In this document: piece after piece, positions 56,139-64,000 of the stretch
How positions within the stretch are numbered: the stretch's first letter is position 1
Layout: every line of letters starts with the position of its first letter
NCBI RefSeq assembly: GCF_000633595.2
Contig: NZ_JIBU02000034.1
Span: forward strand, 62,001 to 126,000
Source: Clostridium drakei
GTDB taxonomy: Bacteria > Bacillota > Clostridia > Clostridiales > Clostridiaceae
DNA length: 64,000 nt
Direction of reading: 5' to 3'
Notes under the pieces: model-generated
What the model saw: only the letters and a program-made list of their open reading frames with translations
Database searches by the model: none
What the model was told of the DNA's origin: nothing
Translations under genes and position numbers: made by a program

Positions 56139-58028
56139 TTAATTACTTTCATTTTTACTTCTATATTCCCTTTCAAGGTATATTAAAAGTACTGATATAT
56201 CTGCAGGAGAAACACCTGAAATTCTTGAAGCTTGACCTATATTCATAGGTTTCACCTTACTCAATTTTTGTACAGCCTCTAATCTTAAACCATTTATATC
56301 ATTATAATCAATTTTATCTGATATAGTTCTATTTTCAAATTTTTTAAATTGTACTACCTGTTCTAATTGCTTATTAATGTATCCTTCATATTTTGAAATA
56401 GTATTAACTTCTTCTTTTATATCATCTGGTAATTCAATTCTATCTTTATCCAAAAGCTCTACTTTAAAGTAATCAAGTTCAGGTCTTTTTATAAGTTCAT
56501 ATAAACTGATAGATTTTTTAAGTTCTGTAGAATTTAATGATGACAAGAATTGAATAACTTCTTTTTTAGGATTAATTTGAACATTTTTCATTCTAACTAT
56601 TTCTTCTTCTATGGTTTTTTTCCTTTTTAAGAATTTATTATATCTTTCTTCATTAACTAAACCTATATTATGACCTATCTCTGTCAATCTTAAATCTGCA
56701 TTATCCTGTCTCAAAATCAATCTATATTCTGAACGTGATGTCATCATTCTATATGGTTCTTCTGTACCTTTAGTTACCAAATCATCTATAAGCACACCTA
56801 TATATGCATCTGATCTTTTCAAAATCAAAGGTTCTTTTCCTTTTATTTTAAGAGAAGCATTTATTCCAGCAATAATTCCTTGTGCTGCAGCCTCCTCATA
56901 TCCTGAACTTCCATTTACCTGTCCAGCTCCAAAAAGCCCTTCTATACTTTTAAATTCTAATGACAACTTAAGTTGCTGTGGATTTATACAATCATATTCT
57001 ATTGCATAAGCTGTTCTTAAAATTTCAACATTTTCAAGCCCTTCTATTGTTTTATACATAGCAAGCTGTACTTCTTCTGGCAATGAGCTGGAAGCACCTC
57101 CTACATATAATTCTTCTGTATTCTCTCCTTCTGGTTCTATAAATATTTGATGCTTTTCTTTATCAGGAAATCGCATAACTTTATCTTCTATAGAAGGACA
57201 ATATCTAGGTCCTACTGATTTTATAGTTCCATTATATAATGGTGATCTATGTATATTATCTCTTATAACTTTAAGTGTATCATCTGTAGTATATGTTAAA
57301 TAACAAGATACTTGATCTCTATCAATATTATCACTCATAAATGAAAAAGGAATTATTTTTTTATCACCTTTTTGTTCTATCATTTTTGAAATATCAACAC
57401 TTCTTCTATTTACTCTTGCAGGTGTACCTGTTTTAAACCTTCTAAGCTCTATTCCTAAATCTATAAGTTTTTGTGATAATTCATTAGCTGGAAAAAGTCC
57501 ACTTGGTCCTCCACTATAACTAACTTCTCCTATTATAATTTTTCCTCTTAAATAAGTTCCTGTAGTAAGTATAACAGCTTTTGTTTTAAAATAAGCTCCA
57601 TTTTTAGTCAATACACCACAAACTTTATTATTTTCTACTTTTATGTCTACAACTTCAATTTGTCTCAAATAAAGATTTTCTTCCTTTTCTATAACATGTT
57701 TCATTCTTTCAGAGTATCTCTTTTTATCAGCTTGAGCTCTTAAAGAATGGACAGCAGGTCCCTTAGATGTATTAAGCATTCTTGACTGAATAAATGTTTG
57801 ATCTATATTCACACCCATTTCTCCACCTAATGCATCTATTTCTCTTACCAAGTGTCCTTTAGCTGTACCTCCTATATTAGGATTACATGGCATAAATCCA
57901 ACACTATCCAAATTCATAGTACACATTAAAGTTTTACAACCCATTCTAGCTGAAGCTAGGCCTGCTTCACAACCCGCATGACCTGCTCCAATTACAACTA
58001 CATCATATTCTCCAGCAAAATATTCCAT
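56139..58028 (-). CDS. mnmG: tRNA uridine-5-carboxymethylaminomethyl(34) synthesis protein MnmG
   Basis: MnmG (GidA) works with MnmE to modify U34 of certain tRNAs, using FAD and NADH. The 629-residue protein opens [16 protein letters not shown] with the dinucleotide fold. It has [23 protein letters not shown] in consecutive blocks and the C-terminal helical domain. It lies 10 bases from mnmE, the usual pairing near the origin. Confidence 0.97.
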   Translation of the reverse strand: MEYFAGEYDVVVIGAGHAGCEAGLASARMGCKTLMCTMNLDSVGFMPCNPNIGGTAKGHLVREIDALGGEMGVNIDQTFIQSRMLNTSKGPAVHSLRAQADKKRYSERMKHVIEKEENLYLRQIEVVDIKVENNKVCGVLTKNGAYFKTKAVILTTGTYLRGKIIIGEVSYSGGPSGLFPANELSQKLIDLGIELRRFKTGTPARVNRRSVDISKMIEQKGDKKIIPFSFMSDNIDRDQVSCYLTYTTDDTLKVIRDNIHRSPLYNGTIKSVGPRYCPSIEDKVMRFPDKEKHQIFIEPEGENTEELYVGGASSSLPEEVQLAMYKTIEGLENVEILRTAYAIEYDCINPQQLKLSLEFKSIEGLFGAGQVNGSSGYEEAAAQGIIAGINASLKIKGKEPLILKRSDAYIGVLIDDLVTKGTEEPYRMMTSRSEYRLILRQDNADLRLTEIGHNIGLVNEERYNKFLKRKKTIEEEIVRMKNVQINPKKEVIQFLSSLNSTELKKSISLYELIKRPELDYFKVELLDKDRIELPDDIKEEVNTISKYEGYINKQLEQVVQFKKFENRTISDKIDYNDINGLRLEAVQKLSKVKPMNIGQASRISGVSPADISVLLIYLEREYRSKNESN

Positions 58029-58038
58029 ACAATTTTTC

Positions 58039-59418
58039 CTACTTTCCTAAACAAAATTCTGAAAATATTTTATTTATTATATCTTCTTCTAATGTATCTC
58101 CAGTTATCTCTCCTAATCTCATCCAAGCATTTCTTATATCTATAGAAGCTAAATCTATAGCTGATGTATTTCTTAATGCATCTAAAGCTTGATCACAACT
58201 TTCTTTTGCTCTTATTAATGCCTCTTTATGTCTTGAATTTGTTATGAGTATATCTTTTGATGTAACTTCTCCTTTAAAAAACAATTCTCTTATGCATTCT
58301 TTAAGTTTATCTAATCCTTCACCCGTTTTAGCAGAAGTTTCTACTATATAATTGTAATTAAGATTTTTTATATCCTCTTTATTTATTTTACCACCTAAAT
58401 CACTTTTATTTAACAAAATTATATATTTTTTATCTTCTATATAATCTATAATTTCCTTATCTTCATTATCTAATTCTCTACTTAAGTCTAACATTAATAT
58501 AATTAAATCAGCCTCATTTATCTTTTCTTTAGATTTTTCAACTCCTATTTTCTCTACAAAATCACTTGTCTCTCTAATTCCTGCAGTATCTACAATTTTT
58601 ACAGGTACACCATCTATATTTATGTATTCTTCTATTACATCTCTTGTAGTTCCAGGTATTTCTGTAACTATAGCCCTTTTTTCTTTTAAAAGAGAGTTCA
58701 AAAGTGAAGACTTCCCTACATTTGGCTTTCCTACAATAACAGTGTTAAGGCCTTCTCTAATTATTTTTCCTTCTTCAGCAGTTTTTAATATGTTATCCAT
58801 ACCTTCAACTACATCTTTTAACTGTATTGTAACTTTATCTGCAGTTACCTCTTCCAAGTCATCTTCTGGATAATCTACTGTGGCCTCTATATGAGCAACA
58901 ATTTCCAAAAGCTTGTTTCTTATTGAACTTATTTCTTCTGAAACTTTTCCTTTAGATTGAGCTACAGCTGATTTCATTGAAAGTTCAGTTTTAGCCCTAA
59001 TTATATCTATAACCGCTTCTGCCTGACTTAAATCGATTCTTCCATTTAAGAATGCTCTTTTTGTAAATTCACCTGGTTCTGCTATCCTAGCTCCATTTTT
59101 AACTACTTCTTCTAGTATTCTTTTTGTTGCTACTACACCACCATGACAATTTATTTCAACTGTATCCTCAGCCGTAAAACTTCTAGGTGCTTTCATGTAA
59201 CTTAGCAAAACTTCATCTAAAGTATCCCCAGTATCTTTTTCTATAATAAACCCATACCTAATAGTATAGGGTTTTATATCATCTAATTTCTTTTCATTTA
59301 CTCCTCTAAACAAAGCACTTGTTATCTTTAATGCTTTATCTCCAGAAACTCTTATGATGGATATACCACCTTCTCCTAAAACAGTACTTATTGCTGCTAT
59401 AGTATCAAATTCTTTCAT
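58039..59418 (-). CDS. mnmE: tRNA modification GTPase MnmE
   Basis: MnmE (TrmE) is the GTPase partner of MnmG in wobble-uridine modification. The 459-residue protein has an N-terminal folate-binding domain, a helical domain and an inserted G domain. The G domain has [24 protein letters not shown] and NKSD. The C-terminal motif is FCLGK, a variant of the CxGK needed for tRNA modification. It is downstream of jag with a terminator in between at 59456-59481. Confidence 0.97.
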   Translation of the reverse strand: MKEFDTIAAISTVLGEGGISIIRVSGDKALKITSALFRGVNEKKLDDIKPYTIRYGFIIEKDTGDTLDEVLLSYMKAPRSFTAEDTVEINCHGGVVATKRILEEVVKNGARIAEPGEFTKRAFLNGRIDLSQAEAVIDIIRAKTELSMKSAVAQSKGKVSEEISSIRNKLLEIVAHIEATVDYPEDDLEEVTADKVTIQLKDVVEGMDNILKTAEEGKIIREGLNTVIVGKPNVGKSSLLNSLLKEKRAIVTEIPGTTRDVIEEYINIDGVPVKIVDTAGIRETSDFVEKIGVEKSKEKINEADLIILMLDLSRELDNEDKEIIDYIEDKKYIILLNKSDLGGKINKEDIKNLNYNYIVETSAKTGEGLDKLKECIRELFFKGEVTSKDILITNSRHKEALIRAKESCDQALDALRNTSAIDLASIDIRNAWMRLGEITGDTLEEDIINKIFSEFCLGK

Positions 59419-59455
59419 TACCTCACTCCTTATTAAAACTTACTATTTATAAAGC

Positions 59456-59481
59456 AAAAAGAAAGCCATTAGGCTTTCTTT
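59456..59481 (-). terminator. Terminator overlapping the end of jag
   Basis: AAAGAAAGCC at 59458-59467 pairs with GGCTTTCTTT at 59472-59481 around ATTA; the minus-strand tail is TTTTTGC. It separates jag from mnmE. Confidence 0.82.
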
Positions 59482-60092
59482 AAATCCACTACAACTCTTC
59501 TATGAGGCTCTTCTCCTTCACTATATGTATCTACTAAAATATCATCTTGAAGCGCAGAATGAATTATTCTTCTTTCGTAAGGATTCATTGGCTCTAATTT
59601 TACAGATCTTCCAGTTTTCCTAACTTTATCTGCTATTCTTCTTGCAAGTCTTTTTAAAGTTTCTTCTCTTTTTAATCTATAATTTTCAGTATCCAAAATT
59701 ACTCTTTTGTATTCACCTTCATGTCCTTTATTAACAACAAGGCTTATAAGATATTGTAATGAATCTAAAGTCTCACCCCTATACCCTATAAGTATACCCA
59801 TATCTGGACCAGTTAAAGATACTTTTATTAAATTACCTTCTTCTTTTGTCTTTATTTCAGCTTTAACTTTCATATAATTTAGTATATCTCTTAGAAAAGT
59901 CTTAGCTTCATATATATAGTCTCTCTTAACCGTTACTTTTATTTTCGCAGGTCTTGAACCTATATTAAAAAAACCTTTTTTACCTGAGTCCAAAACCTCT
60001 ACTTCAACTTTATCCTCTGTAACATTTAAATCATTTAAAGCAACTTTCAAAGCTTCTTCAACAGTTCTTCCTGTCATTTCTATAACCTTCAT
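59469..60092 (-). CDS. jag: Jag/KhpB RNA-binding protein
   Basis: The 207-residue protein has a Jag-N domain (KVIEMTGRTVEEAL, about residues 1-52), a KH domain with the GYRGETLD loop (about residues 105-115) and an R3H domain with RRIIHSALQDD near residue 175. KhpB/EloR in streptococci binds RNA with KhpA and affects cell elongation. Jag is downstream of yidC, the conserved Firmicute order, with 14 bases between. Confidence 0.94.
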   Translation of the reverse strand: MKVIEMTGRTVEEALKVALNDLNVTEDKVEVEVLDSGKKGFFNIGSRPAKIKVTVKRDYIYEAKTFLRDILNYMKVKAEIKTKEEGNLIKVSLTGPDMGILIGYRGETLDSLQYLISLVVNKGHEGEYKRVILDTENYRLKREETLKRLARRIADKVRKTGRSVKLEPMNPYERRIIHSALQDDILVDTYSEGEEPHRRVVVDLKKA

Positions 60093-60106
60093 ATACAGGT
60101 CACCCC

Positions 60107-60766
60107 CTAGGCTTTAATATTGCCTTTGTTTTTATCAACTTTCTTCATTACTAATGTTTGTGCTATCTGAATTAAATTGTTTACTACCCAATATAATACT
60201 AAAGCTGATTTTAAACTCCAGCTAATAAATACCATAAATATAGACATACCTACATTCATTGTAGTTGATTGCTTAGCTTGAGCGCTATCTCCTGACATCA
60301 TCATCAAAGATCCAGAAAAATATGTAGTTAAACCAGATAAAACAGCAAGAATAACATCTCTTTTTGCCAAATCATTTATCCATAAAAAATGAACTCCATC
60401 TATGCCATGCAAATTATTAAATACATAATAAAGTGCTATGAATATAGGCCATTGAATAAGCATTGGTAAACATCCACTGAGCGGACTAGCTCCTTTTTCT
60501 TTATAAAGCTTCATCATTTCCTGCTGTGCTCTTTGTGGATCATTTTTGTATTTTTCTTGTATTTTTTTTGTTTCTGGTTGCAATTCACTCATAACTAATG
60601 AAGATTTAGTTTGTTTTATATTTAGAGGAAGCAATATAATTCTAATTATAAGTGTAACTAAAATAATTGCTATACCATAAGAAACATTCTTACTAGGTAT
60701 TACTCCTGCTACTCCATGATGTACTAATTCAAAAAATTGAACAAATGCATTATTTAAATACTGCAA
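60107..60766 (-). CDS. yidC: Membrane protein insertase YidC (SpoIIIJ/OxaA)
   Basis: YidC inserts membrane proteins with or without the Sec translocon. The 219-residue protein has five hydrophobic segments and the region ILLPLNIKQTKSSLVMSELQPE, with the conserved substrate-groove Arg (R47-type) expected nearby in VTLIIRIIL. It lacks the lipoprotein signal present in Bacillus SpoIIIJ, as do many clostridial copies. It lies next to yidD and jag. Confidence 0.93.
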   Translation of the reverse strand: MQYLNNAFVQFFELVHHGVAGVIPSKNVSYGIAIILVTLIIRIILLPLNIKQTKSSLVMSELQPETKKIQEKYKNDPQRAQQEMMKLYKEKGASPLSGCLPMLIQWPIFIALYYVFNNLHGIDGVHFLWINDLAKRDVILAVLSGLTTYFSGSLMMMSGDSAQAKQSTTMNVGMSIFMVFISWSLKSALVLYWVVNNLIQIAQTLVMKKVDKNKGNIKA

Positions 60767-60786
60767 AATATAAACCTCCTGACGAT

Positions 60787-60996
60787 TTATTTAACTGGAT
60801 CATATCCACCTTTATTAAAAGGGTTACACCTTAATATTCTTTTTATAGCCAAAAATCCACCTTTTAATACACCATACTTTTCTAAAGCATCCAAAGCATA
60901 TTGTGAACATGTAGGATAAAACCTACAACAAGGCCTCTTTAAAGGAGATATATACTTTCTATATGATTTAATAAAAAAAATTAAAAATTCTTTCAT
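60787..60996 (-). CDS. yidD: Membrane protein insertion efficiency factor YidD
   Basis: This 69-residue protein has the highly conserved [20 protein letters not shown] followed by GGYDPV, the YidD (DUF37) signature. It assists YidC-dependent insertion. It overlaps the rnpA stop by one base (TAATG), so the two are co-translated. Confidence 0.96.
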   Translation of the reverse strand: MKEFLIFFIKSYRKYISPLKRPCCRFYPTCSQYALDALEKYGVLKGGFLAIKRILRCNPFNKGGYDPVK

Positions 60997-61328
60997 TAAT
61001 TATACAGCCCTGCCCTTTTTAAAAGATTTCTAATAGCATAACTTATTTCATTATAACTCTTTTCACTAGCAGCACTTCTTGCTATAAAAACCAAATCATA
61101 TCCTGTTACTAATTCACTATTATTTAATCTATAGCTTTCCTTAATTAATCGTTTAACTCTATTTCTGGTAACGCTTTTACCTACTTTTTTACTTACTGAT
61201 ATGCCTATTCTATTTACATTTTTTTTGTTTTTATACAAATATAACACTAATAAATGATTAGAAAAAGATTTTCCTCGTCTATATATAAACCTAAACTCTG
61301 AATTTTTTCTTACTTTTTGGTTTTTCAT
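60996..61328 (-). CDS. rnpA: Ribonuclease P protein component
   Basis: RnpA is the protein subunit of RNase P, which trims tRNA 5' ends. The 110-residue protein is basic with [20 protein letters not shown] and the RNR motif [25 protein letters not shown] in order, the RNA-binding signature. It follows rpmH across a hairpin-rich gap of 53 bases. The order rpmH-rnpA-yidD-yidC is universal in Firmicutes. Confidence 0.96.
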   Translation of the reverse strand: MKNQKVRKNSEFRFIYRRGKSFSNHLLVLYLYKNKKNVNRIGISVSKKVGKSVTRNRVKRLIKESYRLNNSELVTGYDLVFIARSAASEKSYNEISYAIRNLLKRAGLYN

Positions 61329-61342
61329 TTATCTTGCTCCTT

Positions 61343-61380
61343 TTTTTCTGCAATTGCAGAAAAAGGCCACAAAAGCGGCC
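61343..61380 (-). terminator. Terminator and palindrome between rpmH and rnpA
   Basis: On the minus strand GGCCGC/GTGGCC (61375-61380 with 61365-61370) forms a hairpin followed by TTTTT. A 22-bp perfect palindrome centred on CTGCAATTGCAG (61343-61364) overlaps that T-run. The two structures compete for the same bases, which could attenuate transcription into rnpA. Confidence 0.65.
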
Positions 61381-61381
61381 C

Positions 61382-61516
61382 TTATGCTGTTAATCTTTTT
61401 CTACCTTTTAATCTTCTTCTCTTAAGAACGTTTCTTCCTGATGAAGTACTCATTCTTTTTCTGAAGCCATGCTCTTTTTTTCTTTGTTTCTTTTTTGGTT
61501 GATAAGTCATGAACAT
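61382..61516 (-). CDS. rpmH: 50S ribosomal protein L34
   Basis: This gene is only 44 codons. Translation by hand gives [20 protein letters not shown] followed by [24 protein letters not shown]-type sequence, a perfect match to L34. It is very Arg/Lys rich. It is the first gene of the rpmH-rnpA-yidD-yidC-jag operon and has a consensus promoter at 61637-61665. A GGGGG stretch lies 12 bases upstream of the ATG, with a suboptimal ribosome site. Confidence 0.96.
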   Translation of the reverse strand: MFMTYQPKKKQRKKEHGFRKRMSTSSGRNVLKRRRLKGRKRLTA

Positions 61517-61636
61517 TCTAACTACACCCCCTTTTAAGTAAGTTATATGACCCTCTAAAACTCACTTTAAGCCTATGAGGATTACTTGCTTAAGTTAATT
61601 ATCAACTCATTACCATGTTTAAAGTTTCACTATTAA

Positions 61637-61665
61637 ATTATATATTCATGAAGTTACAATGTCAA
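61637..61665 (-). promoter_or_regulatory. Promoter of the rpmH operon
   Basis: TTGACA (61660-61665) and TATAAT (61637-61642) on the minus strand are a perfect consensus pair with a 17-base spacer. Confidence 0.92.
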
Positions 61666-61727
61666 CATAAATTCTGTAAGTAAAAAAAGAAATAAAAACT
61701 AGCCTGTGACATTTTTTATTTCTTTTT

Positions 61728-61838
61728 TGTGGATAACTTCTTGAATAGGTTGTCAGGTTTTGATATTATTAATAGAGAGTTGTGTATAACTTGTTTTTTT
61801 TAAAAGTTATGCACACCTGTGTATAAAATTGTGCATAA
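61728..61838. other. oriC, upstream DnaA-box cluster
   Basis: One exact DnaA box, TGTGGATAA at 61728-61736, is followed by TGTGTATAA (61781-61789), TTATGCACA (61807-61815), TGTGTATAA (61818-61826) and TGTGCATAA (61830-61838), each one base from consensus. They fill the gap between rpmH and dnaA, the position of the upstream half of a bipartite Firmicute origin. The remaining gap is AT-rich. Confidence 0.88.
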
Positions 61839-62007
61839 CTTGTTTCTAAAAATATGAAAAGTACTTATGCTTTTCATATTTTTAACTAACTGCTTAATAT
61901 TATTCATTGTTTATAATCTTAATATTTATTTTTTACTCATGTTGATAACTTTTTAAAATGTAATACTATAAACATTTTTGTTAACATGTGAATATTTTTA
62001 TAAACAT

Positions 62008-62037
62008 TTGTCAAAAAACTATAATAGTGTTTATAAT
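62008..62037 (+). promoter_or_regulatory. Promoter of dnaA
   Basis: TTGTCA at 62008-62013 and TATAAT at 62032-62037 have an 18-base spacer, 53 bases before the dnaA ATG. Confidence 0.65.
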
Positions 62038-62089
62038 TATGTTCATATATTGTTAATTTTATTTTTTATTTAAGACTGGAGGATACAAA

Positions 62090-63442
62090 ATGAATGCCCA
62101 TCTAAAAGAAATATGGGAAAAAACATTAAACATAATAAAAGGTGAACTCACTGAAGTAAGTTTTAATACTTGGATAAAAAGTATTATCCCGTTATCTATT
62201 AACGATAATATCTTACATTTAAGTGTTCCTAATGATTTCACTCGAGGAATACTTAATACTAGATATAAGGACTTGATAGTAAACGCATTAAAGCTTATTA
62301 CATCAAAAAAGTATAATGTTGAATTTTCAATAGCTTCTGAAGAAGTTCAAACTTCAGAGGAACCAAAAACAAAATTAAAAGATGCTAAATCACATATAAA
62401 TGTTAATGACGAAATGTCAACTATGCTAAACCCAAAATATACTTTTGATTCTTTTGTAATAGGTAATAGTAACAGGTTTGCTCATGCTGCATCTTTAGCT
62501 GTAGCAGAATCACCAGCTAAAGCTTATAACCCTCTTTTTATTTATGGTGGCGTTGGTCTTGGAAAAACCCATTTAATGCATGCTATAGGTCATTATATAT
62601 TAGAAAATAATCCAAGTTCCAAAGTTGTTTATGTATCATCAGAAAAATTTACAAATGAACTTATAAATTCAATTAAAGATGATAAAAATGTAGATTTTAG
62701 AAACAAATATAGAAATATTGATGTTCTTTTAATAGATGATATTCAATTTATAGCAGGTAAGGAAAGAACTCAAGAAGAATTTTTTCATACATTTAATGCT
62801 CTACATGATGCCACTAAACAAATAATTCTTTCAAGTGACCGACCTCCAAAAGAAATTCCTACACTTGAAGATAGACTTCGTTCTAGATTTGAATGGGGAC
62901 TTATTGCAGATATACAAGCTCCTGATTTTGAAACTAGAATGGCTATCCTTAAGAAAAAGGCTGATGTAGAAAATCTAAATATACCAAATGAAGTTATGGT
63001 ATATATAGCTACAAAAATAAAATCTAACATAAGGGAATTAGAAGGAGCTCTTATTCGAATAGTAGCTTTTTCTTCTCTAACTAATAAAGAAATTAGTGTA
63101 GATTTAGCTGCTGAAGCTCTAAAGGACATTATATCCAGTAAACAATCTAAGCAAGTTACTATAGATTTGATACAAGATGTGGTTGCTAATTATTATAATC
63201 TCAAAGTAGATGATTTTAAATCAGCAAGAAGAACTCGAAATGTTGCTTTTCCTCGACAAATTGCCATGTACTTATCTCGAAAACTTACAGATATGTCTCT
63301 ACCTAAAATTGGTGAAGAATTTGGTGGAAGAGATCATACTACAGTAATACATGCTTATGAAAAAATATCTGGAAATTTAAAAGTTGATGAAAGTCTTCAA
63401 AACGCGGTTAGCGACCTTACTAAGAGAATAAATCAAAAATAA
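62090..63442 (+). CDS. dnaA: Chromosomal replication initiator protein
   Basis: DnaA binds DnaA boxes at oriC and melts DNA to load the helicase. The 450-residue protein has domain I ([20 protein letters not shown]), a variable linker, the AAA+ domain with Walker [12 protein letters not shown] and Walker [14 protein letters not shown], and the DNA-binding domain IV with [21 protein letters not shown] ribosome site precedes the ATG. It reads away from rpmH. DnaA boxes lie on both sides. Confidence 0.98.
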   Translation: MNAHLKEIWEKTLNIIKGELTEVSFNTWIKSIIPLSINDNILHLSVPNDFTRGILNTRYKDLIVNALKLITSKKYNVEFSIASEEVQTSEEPKTKLKDAKSHINVNDEMSTMLNPKYTFDSFVIGNSNRFAHAASLAVAESPAKAYNPLFIYGGVGLGKTHLMHAIGHYILENNPSSKVVYVSSEKFTNELINSIKDDKNVDFRNKYRNIDVLLIDDIQFIAGKERTQEEFFHTFNALHDATKQIILSSDRPPKEIPTLEDRLRSRFEWGLIADIQAPDFETRMAILKKKADVENLNIPNEVMVYIATKIKSNIRELEGALIRIVAFSSLTNKEISVDLAAEALKDIISSKQSKQVTIDLIQDVVANYYNLKVDDFKSARRTRNVAFPRQIAMYLSRKLTDMSLPKIGEEFGGRDHTTVIHAYEKISGNLKVDESLQNAVSDLTKRINQK

Positions 63443-63478
63443 TTGTAAACAACTGTTTATAATTATTTAATAATATCT

Positions 63479-63607
63479 TGTGGATAACAAAACAATATTA
63501 TTTTTGTTCTAATTATGTGGATAAAGTCAAATGTTATGTATTTACTTATCCACAATTATTTTTTCTTAATTTTTCAGTTATATAAACGGTTATATGGGTT
63601 ATCCACA
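63479..63607. other. oriC, downstream DnaA-box cluster
   Basis: Four exact DnaA boxes are present: TGTGGATAA at 63479-63487 and 63516-63524, and TTATCCACA at 63546-63554 and 63599-63607. They lie between dnaA and dnaN, the downstream half of the bipartite origin where unwinding occurs in Bacillus. Confidence 0.95.
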
Positions 63608-63680
63608 TAATCACAGCCCCTACTACTATTACTACTAAATATATATAATTATCTAATCTATAATATATTAAAAATATATT
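63608..63680. other. Candidate DNA unwinding element with DnaA-trio repeats
   Basis: Directly after the last DnaA box come a GC-containing step (CAGCCCC, 63614-63620) and then six CTA/TTA triplets (63620-63637). On the lower strand these read 3'-GAT-5' five times and 3'-AAT-5' once. An AT-only stretch follows. This order of box, GC-rich step and DnaA-trios matches the basal unwinding system described for Bacillus. Confidence 0.8.
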
Positions 63681-63702
63681 GTGTATAAGGAGGACTTATA
63701 TT

Positions 63703-64000
63703 ATGAAATTTACATGTCAAAAATCAATATTACAAGAAGGAATATCTACAGTACAAAAAGCTATAACAGGAAAATCGACTCTTCCTATTTTAAATGGAAT
63801 ACATATAAAAACTAATCAAAATGAATTGATTTTAACAGGATCCGATATAGATTTAAGCATAGAAACTAAAATAAAATCAGATATAATTGAAGAAGGAAGT
63901 ATAGTTATAGATGCAAAAATATTTGGAGAAATAATAAGAAAATTGGATAATGACACTATACATATAGATACTATAGACAATAATTCTATAGAGATTGTAT
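63703..64000 (+). CDS. dnaN: DNA polymerase III beta subunit (sliding clamp), partial
   Basis: The window ends within dnaN. The first 99 codons encode MKFTCQKSILQEGISTVQKA and then LPILNGIHIKTNQNELILTGSDIDLSIETKI, typical of the first of three clamp domains. The beta clamp tethers polymerase III to DNA. An AAGGAGG ribosome site precedes the ATG. Its position next to dnaA and the origin is universal. The promoter is probably between the DnaA boxes and the start, or it is read through from dnaA. Confidence 0.97.
   Translation, partial: MKFTCQKSILQEGISTVQKAITGKSTLPILNGIHIKTNQNELILTGSDIDLSIETKIKSDIIEEGSIVIDAKIFGEIIRKLDNDTIHIDTIDNNSIEIV

Overview
The window is AT-rich, gene-dense, low-GC Gram-positive DNA. 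Its gene content and order fit a spore-forming Clostridium sensu lato: yyaC spore protease, a clostridial LonC, a type II fatty-acid operon using FabK, DnaD and DnaI-type primosome genes, and rpmH-rnpA-yidD-yidC-jag-mnmE-mnmG-rsmG-noc-parA-parB to the left of dnaA. The replication origin lies near the right end (about 61.7-63.7 kb), so most of the window is the left replichore. There most genes are on the minus strand, co-directional with replication. I cannot name the species.

Layout. 0-4.5 kb: a truncated 2'-5' RNA ligase-like gene, murA, a WalJ-type hydrolase, a GerMN lipoprotein, a SEC-C protein and rlmH. 4.6-6.7 kb: a small accessory island on the opposite strand with a DUF3139 protein, a ParR-like ribbon-helix-helix protein and a ParM-like actin. 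It is bracketed by related palindromes and repeats and looks like a plasmid-type partition cassette inside a chromosome. 6.7-8.7 kb: asnS behind a T-box-like leader, then a TM1266-family gene. 9-12.5 kb: a dimeric dUTPase, a YdcZ-type transporter, a LysR regulator and a cytoplasmic subtilase. 12.5-24.6 kb: a D-2-hydroxyacid dehydrogenase, the twelve-gene marR(fabT)-fabH-acpP-fabK-fabD-fabG-fabF-accB-fabZ-accC-accD-accA operon, and a nitronate-monooxygenase-like gene with its own promoter and a FabT-like operator. 24.7-28 kb: an M23 peptidase and a DnaD/DnaI pair. 28-28.4 kb: a Glu-Val-Asp-Thr tRNA operon with a consensus promoter. 28.5-39.8 kb: a PPDK regulator, CoA-binding protein, flavoprotein, acyl-ACP thioesterase, purA, DUF3006, a hybrid histidine kinase, a PEPCK/HPr-kinase-like P-loop protein, an orphan SpaI/NisI-type immunity lipoprotein beside tRNA-Thr(CGT), and hsp20. 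39.8-48.2 kb: dnaB-lonC-rplI-gdpP-DUF2232-MazG-like, then rpsR-ssb-rpsF. 48.2-54.3 kb: small conserved genes, an MscS channel, an AI-2E-type membrane protein, yyaC, and parB-parA with two consensus parS sites. 54.5-64 kb: noc to rpmH, then oriC, dnaA and the start of dnaN.

How it fits together. The origin region holds replication initiation (dnaA, dnaN, DnaA boxes, a DnaA-trio-like unwinding element), segregation (ParABS, Noc), tRNA modification and membrane insertion genes. The fab/acc cluster makes malonyl-CoA and elongates acyl-ACP. The thioesterase and FabT-like regulator are likely linked to it. The most unusual parts are the chromosomal ParMRC-like cassette, the orphan lantibiotic-immunity lipoprotein, the unassigned PEPCK-like P-loop protein, and several paired-arm DNA/RNA structures in intergenic regions.
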